Below, one piece after another: positions 16,703 through 26,105 of a DNA stretch of 52,894 bases (position 1 is the first letter of the stretch; each line of letters begins with the position of its first letter). The stretch is from contig CAYSXQ010000005.1 of the NCBI GenBank assembly GCA_964435085.1, forward strand, positions 1-52,894, read 5' to 3'. This stretch comes from UBA917 sp964435085 (GTDB lineage: Bacteria > Patescibacteriota > Patescibacteriia > Patescibacteriales > Patescibacteriaceae). Under the pieces are notes generated by a model, which had not been told where the DNA came from, did not search any database, and worked only from the letters and a program-made list of their open reading frames with translations. The translations under genes and the position numbers were made by a program.

Positions 16703-17455
16703 ATGATCAGACAATACATACTTAATTTCTTTCCTTGGCTCAGGAGCTTAAAAAAAATTTATTTAACGCTTCTTTCTAATTATAGAATGTTTCAGCCTCA
16801 GCATTCCTATTCTCAAACTGGCGAAGACTTGTTAATCAAAAATATTTTATCCAATCTTCATATCGCTAAGCCGAACTATTTAGATATTGGAGCCTACCAT
16901 CCAATTTATCTTTCTAACACTTATCTATTTTACAAACTAGGTGGTCGAGGTGTGCTAATCGAACCTGATCCTTTAAGAGCAAAAATATTTTCACGCACTA
17001 GGCCGGGTGATATTTTTATTAATGCCGGAGTAGGTGATAAGGATGAAATCATGGATTATTACCAGCTCGATGCTCTAAGTACTTTTTCTCAGCTAGAAAA
17101 GGAACAAATGGAAGGCAAAGGCTATCAATTTGGTAAATCACTAAAAGTGTCGGTTATTGCTATTAACAATATTTTACAGCGCTACTTTTCTGATCGGCCG
17201 CTAGACTTACTTAGTATTGATACAGAAGGTTATGAAATGACCATTTTTCAAGCTTGGAATTTTGCTCAGTATCGCCCTAAGATCATTTGTGTTGAAGCTG
17301 TTGAACACTCACCAAATTTATTTCTAGTTAAGAAAAGCCAAGAAGTTATTGATTTTTTACAATCCAGAGGTTATTCTATCCTTTGTGATACGGTCAATAA
17401 TCTTATTCTGGTTGATAGTTATCTCATTGAGGCTGAGCAAAAAAATAATCTATGA
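16703..17455 (+). CDS. FkbM family methyltransferase
   Basis: 250 aa. The SAM-binding part reads NYLDIGAYHPIYLSNTYLFYKLG, then GVLIEPDP, INAGVGD, and LLSIDTEGYEMTIFQAW, the usual FkbM layout with the acidic residues that hold SAM. FkbM enzymes O-methylate sugars or polyketides. It lies just after Wzt, so it could cap or decorate the exported glycan. It overlaps the following GT11 gene by 4 bases (ATGA). Confidence 0.88.
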   Translation: MIRQYILNFFPWLRSLKKIYLTLLSNYRMFQPQHSYSQTGEDLLIKNILSNLHIAKPNYLDIGAYHPIYLSNTYLFYKLGGRGVLIEPDPLRAKIFSRTRPGDIFINAGVGDKDEIMDYYQLDALSTFSQLEKEQMEGKGYQFGKSLKVSVIAINNILQRYFSDRPLDLLSIDTEGYEMTIFQAWNFAQYRPKIICVEAVEHSPNLFLVKKSQEVIDFLQSRGYSILCDTVNNLILVDSYLIEAEQKNNL

Positions 17456-18360
17456 TAGTTGTTAAAGTAAGAGGCGGTATGGCCAATCAAATGTTCCCTT
17501 ACGCTTGCGCCAAAGCTTTGTCTTTACGCATGGGAACAAATCTAAAAATTGATGCTAGGGGATACTCCGATAATATTGAGCCTGATATTATCAGTCAAAG
17601 ATTATACGGGCTAAAATGTTTTAAAATAACTTCTCCTTTAGCGGAGGACAAGGATTTGTTACATTGGTTTGATCGCTCACTAATAAAAAAACTCAAAAGA
17701 TTATACGATAGATTTAAGCCTTATTACACCAGAGAACACATTATCGAGCCGCTGTCGAACGTGGTCTACCGAGACCCTAACATCTATTTACTAAAAACTG
17801 ACAAGAATATTTATCTGCAAGGCGACTTTAATTCTTACAGAAATTTTATTGACTATGAAGCAGAAATAAGACAAGAATTTGAATTTTCCATTGAGCCGTC
17901 CCTAGAAAATAAAAAAATTATTGATGAAATGAGTCAAGTTAATTCTGTGGCCATCCACTTTAGGCGAGGGATAGTTTTAGAAACTAATAGTAATTATTTA
18001 GTTCTGCCTCTAGACTATTATTTAAAGGCCATCGAATATATTATCAGTAAGGTGCCCGAGCCATCTTTTTATCTTTTCTCTGATGATCCGAAATGGGTTA
18101 AGGACAACATTAAAATTCCTGCTTTTCCTGTTAAAATAATTGATCATAATGATCAGCGACATAGTTATGAGGATCTGCGTTTAATGTCTGCTTGCAAGCA
18201 TGTTATTATGGCTAATAGCGGCTTTAGTTGGTGGGCGGCTTGGCTAGGAAAAAAGCCTAATCAAATAGTTATTGCTCCTAAGCATTTTTGGAAAAATGAT
18301 ATTTATGATGTAATAAGTAGTGACTTTTATCCCGAAGACTGGGTTAAGCTTTGGTTTTAA
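17452..18360 (+). CDS. GT11 family (alpha-1,2-fucosyltransferase-like) glycosyltransferase
   Basis: 302 aa. GT11 motifs are present: VKVRGGMANQMFPYACAKAL at the start, VAIHFRRG (HxRRG motif, about residue 165), FYLFSDDPKWV, and ANSGFSWWAAWL near the end. GT11 enzymes transfer L-fucose from GDP-L-fucose in alpha-1,2 linkage. No gmd or fcl gene for GDP-fucose is visible, but GDP-L-galactose (6-hydroxy-fucose) would be made by the epimerase at 13672. The donor may therefore be GDP-L-galactose. It overlaps the FkbM gene by 4 bases. A second GT11 lies at 29934. Confidence 0.88.
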   Translation: MIVVKVRGGMANQMFPYACAKALSLRMGTNLKIDARGYSDNIEPDIISQRLYGLKCFKITSPLAEDKDLLHWFDRSLIKKLKRLYDRFKPYYTREHIIEPLSNVVYRDPNIYLLKTDKNIYLQGDFNSYRNFIDYEAEIRQEFEFSIEPSLENKKIIDEMSQVNSVAIHFRRGIVLETNSNYLVLPLDYYLKAIEYIISKVPEPSFYLFSDDPKWVKDNIKIPAFPVKIIDHNDQRHSYEDLRLMSACKHVIMANSGFSWWAAWLGKKPNQIVIAPKHFWKNDIYDVISSDFYPEDWVKLWF

Positions 18361-18369
18361 TATCTTTTT

Positions 18370-20280
18370 ATGTGCGGTATCAGTGGTATCTGGAAAATTT
18401 TCGCAACAGTTGAGCAATCAGATATTGCTACTTTTAATAATTCTATGCAGCATCGCGGTCCTGATGGCGAGGCTTATTTTATCGATGCTGAAAACAGCTT
18501 GGCCCTGGGTCATAGAAGACTGGCCCTACTGGATTTGTCGGATAAGGCCAAGCAGCCCATGGACTATCTGAGTAGATATACAATAACTTTTAATGGTGAA
18601 ATTTTTAATTTTATTGAATTGCGTGAGGACTTGAAAACTTTAGGCTATACTTTTAATTCTGATAGCGATACGGAAGTTGTCTTAGCTGCCTACGATGCTT
18701 GGGGTAAAGATTGTTTAAAAAAATTCAATGGTATGTGGGCTTTTGCGCTCTGGGATGCTAGAGATAAGAAAATGTTTTTGGCTAGAGATCGTTTTGGTGT
18801 TAAGCCTTTGTACTATTGTCAGCAAGCTAATGATTTTTTTGCTTTTGCTTCAGAGACCATAGCTTTTAAAAACTTAAAGGGCTATCAAAGGCAATTTGAT
18901 GAGACCAAGCTAAAGATTGCCATTAGCGATGCTATGGCGCTTGAGGGGTCGGGACATACAATCTTTAAGGACATCTATCAGCTACTACCTGGTCATTATC
19001 TAGAAATGGACAGGCCATCTCAAGTAGTTCAACAACTGCGTTGGTGGAATACTTTTGATAATTTAATCTCTCCTGATCGAGATTATAATGCGCAAGTTAG
19101 TCGTTTTAAAGAACTATTTCTCGATGCTTGTAAAATTAGGTTGCGTAGTGATGTGCCGATTGCTACTGCTTTAAGTGGTGGAGTTGATTCCACGGCTGTT
19201 TATTCAGCTCTTAATCACTTAGTGGCCACTAAAGATATTAATAGAGCGCCCAAAGATTGTCATGGCGCTTACTCAGCCATTTTCCCAGGATCGGCTAATG
19301 ATGAAAAAATTTTTGCTCAAGCCGCAGCTGATCACTTCAGTCAAGCTGCCTCTTTCGTTGAATTTAATCAATCAGATTTGGTGGACAGAATTATTAAGTC
19401 GACGGTTTTGTTTGATGCTATTTATTTTTCACCTATTATCATCGCTTCTGATGTTTATGGGGCTATGTATCGTGATGGTATCCGAGTATCACTTGATGGA
19501 CATGGCGCTGATGAAATGATGTATGGCTATACATTTTTGTTGAAGGATCTTTATGAGTACTACTCTTGCTTTGATAGTTCTTATGCTAAAGAGATAGCAT
19601 TAATTTATCAGCAAACACAAGCTTCAAATGATACAATGGCCCTGAGCAACTTAGCCCCCGCTAGTAAAAAGGAGTGTCTGCAATACACTTTAAAAAAATA
19701 CTATCACTTAGTGCCGCAAAGCCTCAAGAAAATTTATCGACACTTAGTTTTAGGTAACTACAACAGTATTAGCAGTTTGAGTAATGACCCTTATGATTTT
19801 TCCAACTTAGCCTTACCTGAAAGGATGCTAGCTGACATGTTTCACTCAGGGACTTTGCCTACTATTCTTAGAAACTTCGATCGAGCTTCTATGCAGTCTA
19901 GTATTGAGACAAGAATGCCCTTTATGGATTATCGTTTAGTGCAGTATGTTTTTTCTTTGCCACCACAAAGTAAATTGGGCGAGGGCTACACCAAAAGAAT
20001 TCTGCGTGATGCTATGCTTGGTATTATGCCGGAAGCAATCAGGACTAGAAAGTCCAAGATCGGTCTCAATGCTCCATTAGCTGACTGGTTCAATGGTCCT
20101 CTGGCTAAGTTTTTACTAGATAATGTTAGCTCTGTCGATTTTATCAACAGTCCTTATTGGAATGGCTCAGAAATTAGGGGCTTGGTTGAAAGAAATACCA
20201 AAGAAAAGTTGTGGGATGAGCATAATTGTTATGCAATTTGGCAGCTTATTAATGCTCATATTTTGATAACTAATAATTAA
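18370..20280 (+). CDS. asnB: Asparagine synthase (glutamine-hydrolysing) family
   Basis: 636 aa. Catalytic Cys2 follows the start Met (MCGISGIWK). The glutaminase domain has MQHRGPDGE, GHRRLALLDLS, FNGEIFNF and SDTEVVLAAY. The synthetase domain has the PP-loop LSGGVDST (Ser269) and SLDGHGADEMMYGY. AsnB-like genes in surface-glycan clusters (for example WbpS) are thought to amidate uronic-acid sugars. Free asparagine synthesis is the alternative. It starts 9 bases after the GT11 gene, without a Shine-Dalgarno. Confidence 0.92.
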   Translation: MCGISGIWKIFATVEQSDIATFNNSMQHRGPDGEAYFIDAENSLALGHRRLALLDLSDKAKQPMDYLSRYTITFNGEIFNFIELREDLKTLGYTFNSDSDTEVVLAAYDAWGKDCLKKFNGMWAFALWDARDKKMFLARDRFGVKPLYYCQQANDFFAFASETIAFKNLKGYQRQFDETKLKIAISDAMALEGSGHTIFKDIYQLLPGHYLEMDRPSQVVQQLRWWNTFDNLISPDRDYNAQVSRFKELFLDACKIRLRSDVPIATALSGGVDSTAVYSALNHLVATKDINRAPKDCHGAYSAIFPGSANDEKIFAQAAADHFSQAASFVEFNQSDLVDRIIKSTVLFDAIYFSPIIIASDVYGAMYRDGIRVSLDGHGADEMMYGYTFLLKDLYEYYSCFDSSYAKEIALIYQQTQASNDTMALSNLAPASKKECLQYTLKKYYHLVPQSLKKIYRHLVLGNYNSISSLSNDPYDFSNLALPERMLADMFHSGTLPTILRNFDRASMQSSIETRMPFMDYRLVQYVFSLPPQSKLGEGYTKRILRDAMLGIMPEAIRTRKSKIGLNAPLADWFNGPLAKFLLDNVSSVDFINSPYWNGSEIRGLVERNTKEKLWDEHNCYAIWQLINAHILITNN

Positions 20281-20281
20281 T

Positions 20282-21304
20282 ATGCATATAATTAAATTTG
20301 CCGTCATTGGTTTTGGTAATATAGGCAGTCGACATTGTGCTGTTATTGATGCTAATGACAAGGCTGAATTAGTGGCTGTTTGTGATACGGATTCTGCCAA
20401 ACAGGCTATAGTAGCTAAGCTCTATCCAGAAGTAAAATTTTTTAACGATCACCAAGAGATGATGGATTCTTGCGAGCTAGATGTTGTCAGTATCTGCACG
20501 CCTCATGACTTGCATGCCGATATGGCGGTAGCAGTAGCTCGTCATAAAATCAACATTTTGGTAGAAAAACCCATGGCTTTAACTAGCGCTGATTGCCAAA
20601 GAATGATCGAAGCAGCTGATATCAACAGGGTTAAATTAACCGTGGTTAAGCAAAATCGTTTTAATGTGCCAGTTGCTCTAGTTCGTCAACTCATCAATGA
20701 TGATTCTTTGGGACAGATTTATCAAATTCAATGTAATGTTTTTTGGAACAGAAACCCAGAATACTATTCCTTATCTGATTGGAGGGGCAAGAAGAGTAGG
20801 GAAGGCGGTTGCCTCTATACTCAGGTGAGTCATTTTGTAGATCTAATTTTGTGGTTATTTGGAGATGTTGAGCTTGTTAGCGCTGAGCTTGCTCGCTTCA
20901 AGCAGTTAGTTAACATTGAAGATTGCGGTGTGGCTCATTTAAAATTTAAAAGCGGAGCTCTTGGCAGTTTAAATTGGACCACTGATGTTCATCTAAAAAA
21001 TTACGAAGGTAGTATTACTATCTTTGCGGAGAAAGGTTCTATTAAAATTGGCGGCGAGTATCTCAATAAATTAGATTTTTTTGATGTGCAAGGTTTTGCT
21101 ATGCCCGATGAAAAATTATTCAATGACAAGCCTAATAGCTACGGTAAATATCAGGGGACTAGTTCGAACCATGATAAAGTTATTGAACAACTAATTTTAT
21201 TGCTCTCTGAAGACCATTCGGAGGTAGTATTTGGTGAAGAAGGCAAAAAAACTGTTGAGTTTATTGAGTCAATTTATCAGCATTCAAATTATAAGGACTT
21301 ATGA
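20282..21304 (+). CDS. Gfo/Idh/MocA family sugar oxidoreductase
   Basis: 340 aa. The NAD(P)-binding motif GFGNIGSRH lies at about residues 9-17, and EKPMALT near 95. The mid part FWNRNPEYYSLSDWRGKKSREGGCLYTQVSHFVDLILWLFG matches the substrate domain of UDP-GlcNAcA 3-dehydrogenase-like enzymes such as WlbA/WbpB, including the catalytic His in SHFVDL. These make a 3-keto sugar, which an aminotransferase such as the one at 22094 converts to a 3-amino sugar. It overlaps the formyltransferase gene by 4 bases. Substrate inferred from neighbours. Confidence 0.85.
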   Translation: MHIIKFAVIGFGNIGSRHCAVIDANDKAELVAVCDTDSAKQAIVAKLYPEVKFFNDHQEMMDSCELDVVSICTPHDLHADMAVAVARHKINILVEKPMALTSADCQRMIEAADINRVKLTVVKQNRFNVPVALVRQLINDDSLGQIYQIQCNVFWNRNPEYYSLSDWRGKKSREGGCLYTQVSHFVDLILWLFGDVELVSAELARFKQLVNIEDCGVAHLKFKSGALGSLNWTTDVHLKNYEGSITIFAEKGSIKIGGEYLNKLDFFDVQGFAMPDEKLFNDKPNSYGKYQGTSSNHDKVIEQLILLLSEDHSEVVFGEEGKKTVEFIESIYQHSNYKDL

Positions 21305-22044
21305 AAAAAATTTACTTTTTAGGGGCTAAAGCAATCGGCTACAACTGCTTAAAATATCTACTAGATAATAAAAATCAACTGAATTTAGAAATATCAGCCG
21401 TTTTTACTAATAGCAAAGCGGGTCCTCAAGATTTTTCTAATCTTGTTAGTCTGTGCCAAGCTAATCATTTAGAGCTTCATGACAATATTGACGATATTTT
21501 GCAGTTGCCAACAGCTGATTATATTATTTCGGTTCAATATCATCAAATCTTACGCCAGCAGCATCTTGCTCGAGCAACTACTTTAGCCATCAATTTACAT
21601 ATGGCACCCTTGCCAGAGTACCGAGGTTGTAATCAGTTCAGTTGGGCTATTATTAACTGTGATCATGAATTTGGTACAACTCTTCACGTCATGACTAGTG
21701 GCATTGATGATGGTGATATCATTGCTGAGCAAAGATTTTTCATTCCTGAAAATTGTTGGGTCAAAGATCTCTATCAATTAACCGTGGATAGGTCTTATCA
21801 GTTATTTACAGAAGCTATTCCTGAAATCATGAACGGTAATTTTACAGCTAAGCCTCAGCAAGACTACGTAGATCGAAAGGGTTCTTTTCATCTGAGAAAG
21901 GACATTGAGTTGCTGAAGGAGATTAATTTAAATTGGCCTGCAGAAAAAATAGAACGGCATCTTCGAGCAACCTTAATGCCTGGCTTTGATGCTCCCTACT
22001 TTCTTCTTAATGGCAAAAAAATTATCTTATCCCTCGACAAGTAA
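21301..22044 (+). CDS. Sugar N-formyltransferase (Formyl_trans_N family)
   Basis: 247 aa. The active-site region is INLHMAPLPEYRGCNQFSWAI, with Asn98 and His100. Asp136 in GIDDGDI completes the Asn-His-Asp triad, with the same 38-residue spacing as ArnA (102 and 140). The family includes VioF, QdtF and WlaRD, which formylate amino groups of dTDP-amino sugars using N10-formyl-THF. It overlaps the oxidoreductase by ATGA and precedes the aminotransferase, giving a three-step 3-amino, N-formyl sugar path. A formyl-folate source is not visible in the window. Confidence 0.87.
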   Translation: MKKIYFLGAKAIGYNCLKYLLDNKNQLNLEISAVFTNSKAGPQDFSNLVSLCQANHLELHDNIDDILQLPTADYIISVQYHQILRQQHLARATTLAINLHMAPLPEYRGCNQFSWAIINCDHEFGTTLHVMTSGIDDGDIIAEQRFFIPENCWVKDLYQLTVDRSYQLFTEAIPEIMNGNFTAKPQQDYVDRKGSFHLRKDIELLKEINLNWPAEKIERHLRATLMPGFDAPYFLLNGKKIILSLDK

Positions 22045-22093
22045 CCTCTTTAATAATCATTAAAATTTACAAAAATTAGCATATTTAAAAAAT

Positions 22094-23203
22094 ATGAAAA
22101 TCCCCTTAGTCGATCTTACTAAGCAGTACCATGCAATTAAAGAGGAGATAGACGCTGCTATCTTCAGAGTTATTAATAGCGCTCATTTCATTGGCGGCTC
22201 AGAAGTATCTTCTTTTGAGCAGGAATTTGCTAATTATTTGGCTGTATCCAATTTTATTGCTGTGGCTAATGGCACTGATGCGCTAGAAATAGTTTTAGAG
22301 TCTTTTGATTTTCCTGAGGCCAGTGAAGTAATTGTTCCCGCTAATACTTTTATTGCTGACAGTGAAGCTGTATCTAGGTGTGGCTATAAAGTTGTTTTTT
22401 GTGATTGTGGTGAGGATTATTTAATCGATTATGATAAAATTGAAAATTTAATTACTGAAAAAACCAAAGCCATCATTGCTGTTCATCTCTATGGCCTGCC
22501 TTGTGATATGGATAAGTTGCAACTAATTTGCACTAAGTATCATTTGAAATTAATTGAAGACTGCTCTCAAGCTCATGGCGCCAAATATCACGATCTTAAA
22601 GTTGGTGGACTTGGTGATGCTGCTGTTTTTAGTTTTTATCCTGGTAAAAATTTAGGGGCTTACGGTGACGCTGGTGGCATAGCAACTAATTATCATGAAC
22701 TTGCTAAAAAATGCAGAATGATTGCTAATCATGGTCGCCTTGATAGTAAGTATAATCACTACATTGAGGGGCGCAATTCTCGTTTAGATGCTATTCAGTC
22801 AGCCGTACTCGGAGTAAAATTAAAGTACTTAGATAGTTGGATTGAGAAAAAAAACCAATTAACCCAGGTCTATTTTAATAGTTTACAGGATTTGAGTTCA
22901 GTGACCTTGCCTATTTTATATTCTGACAGGTTTCATGGCTACCATCTGTTTGTTGTTAGAGCGCATCGCAGAGATGAGCTGAAGCAACATCTGTATGGTA
23001 GAGGTATTGAAAGCGGTATTCATTACCCCATGGCTTTGCCTACGCTAGCTGCTTATGATCATCAACATTTCAATCAGTCTGATTTTGTTAATGCTATCAC
23101 TTACTCAAAAGAAATTATCTCCTTACCACTTTACCCAGAAATATCCGAAGAAGAGGTCCTATGCATTACCCAGGAAATAAAAAATTTCTATGAGCAAGAT
23201 TAA
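22094..23203 (+). CDS. DegT/DnrJ/EryC1 sugar aminotransferase
   Basis: 369 aa, normal length. Typical blocks are IPLVDLTKQY, FIGGSEVSSFEQEFANYL, ANGTDALEI, VPANTFIA, AVHLYGLPCDMDKL, EDCSQAHGAKY and FSFYPGKNLGAYGDAGG, with PLP lysine Lys185. NSRLDAIQSAVLGVKL closes the fold. It resembles QdtB/FdtB and WbpE, which aminate 3-keto sugars. It sits with the oxidoreductase and formyltransferase and overlaps the next gene by 14 bases. The exact sugar is unknown. Confidence 0.9.
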   Translation: MKIPLVDLTKQYHAIKEEIDAAIFRVINSAHFIGGSEVSSFEQEFANYLAVSNFIAVANGTDALEIVLESFDFPEASEVIVPANTFIADSEAVSRCGYKVVFCDCGEDYLIDYDKIENLITEKTKAIIAVHLYGLPCDMDKLQLICTKYHLKLIEDCSQAHGAKYHDLKVGGLGDAAVFSFYPGKNLGAYGDAGGIATNYHELAKKCRMIANHGRLDSKYNHYIEGRNSRLDAIQSAVLGVKLKYLDSWIEKKNQLTQVYFNSLQDLSSVTLPILYSDRFHGYHLFVVRAHRRDELKQHLYGRGIESGIHYPMALPTLAAYDHQHFNQSDFVNAITYSKEIISLPLYPEISEEEVLCITQEIKNFYEQD

Positions 23204-24323
23204 AATATTAAAAGCCAGTCCCTTCTATGATCATTATCTTGATCAGTTTTATCGAGCTAGGCCACAGTTAAAAGATTGCTCATATAACGATCAGTATCAA
23301 GCAATTATGGCTGATTGCTTTGGTTGGTATGATGTCTGGAAGACAACTCTCGAAGCTACTGGTGATTATGAGTTTGTAGAAGTGATTAGCAATGCAGAGC
23401 TTTTACAAAAACAATGGGCGCTTGAGCATCAGGTAAATTTTCGCCCCGATCACTGGCGTTTAGATATCTTAGAGCAGCAGATATTAGAATTTCAGCCTGA
23501 TATTTTTTTCTCTCATGATTTTGGAACGATTGATGCTGAGTTTCGGAATTTAATTAGAAAAAAGTGTCCTAGTATTAAAACTGTCCTAGCTTGGGACGGC
23601 ATAGCTGCCAATGATAGTAAATTATTTAACGGTTGTGATATTGTTCTATCTTTCAATGACGACACGGTAAAATACTATCAAGATCATGGTTTTAGATCGG
23701 AGCTGTTTCACTTTGGTTTCAATGAAAAGATTTTAGAAAAAGTTCAGCGGCGAGACGCTCTCTATGACTTATCTTTCTGTGGCACAGTTAGTTCTGGCTG
23801 GCACAGCGAGCGGCTAGATTTCTTATATAACATAAGCAAACAATTCAAAGTAGATTTGTGGACTAATCCATTGCCGGTGACAGTCAGAAGTATTGGTGGC
23901 GCTCTTGCTAGGCTTAATACAAAAAGCTTGTCTGATTTGATTAAGCTTAAATCACTTTCTAAAATTAATCATGGCCAAATTTTTGGCTTAGAAATGTTCC
24001 AAGTACTCGCTGACTCTAAAATATCTTTGAATAAACATATTGATTTAGTCGGTAAAAACGCTGGCAATATGCGGTTATTTGAAGCGGCGGGTATGGGTAG
24101 TTGTCTTCTGACGGATTATAAATCTAATTTAAGTGATATTTTTGATCTAGATAAAGAGTTAGTAACTTACCAAACTACCGATGAAGCTATTGATAAAATA
24201 AAGTATTTATTAAATAATGAAACTGAAAGACGGGCTATTGCTCTGGCTGGACAAAAAAAGGTCTTAGAAAAATATTCCATCACCAAGCAGATTAAATTGG
24301 CTGCGGCTTTCATAATTAATTAA
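23190..24323 (+). CDS. CgeB-like glycosyltransferase (GT-B)
   Basis: 377 aa. The N-terminal part has no sharp motif (FFSHDFGTID, VLAWDGIA). The C-terminal part from about residue 280 matches the Glyco_trans_1_2 region: LNKHIDLVGKNAGNMRLFEAAGMGSCLLTDY, then ITKQ near the end. YDLSFCGTVSSGWHSER is typical of CgeB-like proteins, which carry this at the domain junction. It presumably transfers a sugar to the growing glycan in the cytoplasm. It overlaps the aminotransferase gene. Confidence 0.75.
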   Translation: MSKIKILKASPFYDHYLDQFYRARPQLKDCSYNDQYQAIMADCFGWYDVWKTTLEATGDYEFVEVISNAELLQKQWALEHQVNFRPDHWRLDILEQQILEFQPDIFFSHDFGTIDAEFRNLIRKKCPSIKTVLAWDGIAANDSKLFNGCDIVLSFNDDTVKYYQDHGFRSELFHFGFNEKILEKVQRRDALYDLSFCGTVSSGWHSERLDFLYNISKQFKVDLWTNPLPVTVRSIGGALARLNTKSLSDLIKLKSLSKINHGQIFGLEMFQVLADSKISLNKHIDLVGKNAGNMRLFEAAGMGSCLLTDYKSNLSDIFDLDKELVTYQTTDEAIDKIKYLLNNETERRAIALAGQKKVLEKYSITKQIKLAAAFIIN

Positions 24324-24332
24324 AAATCTTAT

Positions 24333-25151
24333 ATGAAAATGATAAACTTGGGTTGCGGTGATAAGTTTCATGAGAATTTTGTCAATGTTGACCTGGTGTC
24401 TAGTCATCCCAAGGTTATTATTTGCAATTTCTTAAACGGCATTCCTTTTGCTGATAATGATTTTGATTTTGCTTATCATTCCCACGTTTTAGAACATTTT
24501 TCTAAAGATTACGCTCGAGTTTTTTTGCAGGAGTGTTATCGCATTTTGAAGCCAGGCGGCGTCTTAAGGATCGCTGTTCCTGATTTGGAAAATATTGTCA
24601 GAAATTATCTACAGTCTCTCGAGGCAGCTATCAGTGGGGCTCCTTTGGCTACTTATGACTACGATTGGATGATGCTCGAATTATATGATCAGTTTGTCCG
24701 CTCGGTTGGCGGCGGCAACATGGGCAAGTATTTAACTCAAACGACTGTTCAAAATGAAGATTTTGTTAAATCTAGAATTGGCAATTTTTACAATTTCATT
24801 AGGTCTAGTCACAATCCTGAGGCTGAACCAATTGGCCTAAGGGCAACTATCAAAAGACTTACGCCAGACTTTATCTGGAATATTTTTAAATATTGTAAGA
24901 AGAATTTTTTAAATATTTCTTTCGTCAGACGATACAATTTAGGTAAATTTAGAGAAAATGGAGAGAATCATCAGTGGATGTATGATCGTTTTTCTTTATC
25001 TAGACTTCTTTTAGAAATCGGTTTTACTAAAGTGACTGTTAGAACAGCCCAAACTAGTGAACTAGCTGATTGGGCATCCTATGAACTGGATACTGATGGT
25101 GAAGGCAACACCTACAAAAAAGATTCTTTGTTTATAGAGGCAATAAAATAG
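24333..25151 (+). CDS. Class I SAM-dependent methyltransferase
   Basis: 272 aa. Motif I is INLGCGDKFHENFVNVD. FADNDFDFAYHSHVLEHF and CYRILKPGGVLRIAVPDLE are the Methyltransf_11-type middle motifs. A long C-terminal part with HNPEAEPIGL and HQWMYDRFSLSRLLLEIGF is common in glycan-cluster methyltransferases. It likely O-methylates a sugar. It lies 9 bases after the CgeB-like gene and 12 bases before the GT2 gene. Confidence 0.85.
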   Translation: MKMINLGCGDKFHENFVNVDLVSSHPKVIICNFLNGIPFADNDFDFAYHSHVLEHFSKDYARVFLQECYRILKPGGVLRIAVPDLENIVRNYLQSLEAAISGAPLATYDYDWMMLELYDQFVRSVGGGNMGKYLTQTTVQNEDFVKSRIGNFYNFIRSSHNPEAEPIGLRATIKRLTPDFIWNIFKYCKKNFLNISFVRRYNLGKFRENGENHQWMYDRFSLSRLLLEIGFTKVTVRTAQTSELADWASYELDTDGEGNTYKKDSLFIEAIK

Positions 25152-25163
25152 CAATTTAAAACT

Positions 25164-26105
25164 ATGAACAATGTCTCTTTTGTTATTCCTACTTACAACT
25201 GTGCTTCGCTAATTGAGGAGACAATTTTTTCTATTCTTGACGGTAATCTAGAGTCGGGTGATGAGATCATTATTATTGATGATTGCTCAACTGATAATAC
25301 CTGGCCACTGCTTCAAGACCTTGCTACAAAACACTCTGCTATTAAAATTTTTAAGCACGATTATAACAAAGGTACTGCTGCTGCTGGCAGAAATACAGCT
25401 ATTGGCAAAGCTCGTCATGAAATAATTTTTGCCTTAGATGCAGATAACTTATTAGAGCCACGCAGCATCGCTAAGCTTAAATCTTATTTGATTGATAATC
25501 AGGCCGATGCTGTAGCCTTTGGTGAGCTGTGGTTTTTTAAAGAATCTAAAGAAAATCTACAAGATATCATTTTCTATCCTGCTCAAGTAGAACTAGCTGA
25601 CTTCTTTGCCTTCGTTTCTAACCCCGGCTCCAGCGGTAATTATATGTTCACCAAGAGCAGTTGGGTGAGGGCTGGCTATTATTTTGAACCGAAGAATCAT
25701 AATCAAACTCTAGACTCCTGGTCTTTTGCCTTGTGGCAAGTGGCTACTGGTTCTAAGATGCTTACCATGCCTAATAGTCATTACCTGCATAGGCAAACCC
25801 CAAATTCCCACTACCTAAGAGAAATGAAGCGGGGAAATGTTTCACTAGCAGCCTTAGCGGCAGTTTTGCCCTTCCTTGACCTGCTTAGTATCTCTGACCG
25901 TGAGTATATTACTAGTAAAAATCGCTTAAACTGGTATGATGATCTCTGGAAGAGACCGCTTAAGCTGGTCGATGGCAGCTATTCCAAAAAAGAAAATATA
26001 GGCTATAATAACTGCGGTCACAGACTAATTCACCCTCGGGAGGCAAGAAGTTGGTGGTTTAGACTAAGAAATAAAATAAACTTATGGCAACAGAAAAAAT
26101 CTTAA
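25164..26105 (+). CDS. Glycosyltransferase family 2
   Basis: 313 aa GT-A enzyme. VSFVIPTYNCASLIEETI, IIIIDDCSTDNTW, GTAAAGRNTAI and the metal-binding ALDADN (DxD) are the standard GT2 blocks. The rest is soluble, with no membrane helix. It probably adds one sugar of the repeat unit. It overlaps the following dehydratase gene by 22 bases. Confidence 0.88.
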   Translation: MNNVSFVIPTYNCASLIEETIFSILDGNLESGDEIIIIDDCSTDNTWPLLQDLATKHSAIKIFKHDYNKGTAAAGRNTAIGKARHEIIFALDADNLLEPRSIAKLKSYLIDNQADAVAFGELWFFKESKENLQDIIFYPAQVELADFFAFVSNPGSSGNYMFTKSSWVRAGYYFEPKNHNQTLDSWSFALWQVATGSKMLTMPNSHYLHRQTPNSHYLREMKRGNVSLAALAAVLPFLDLLSISDREYITSKNRLNWYDDLWKRPLKLVDGSYSKKENIGYNNCGHRLIHPREARSWWFRLRNKINLWQQKKS

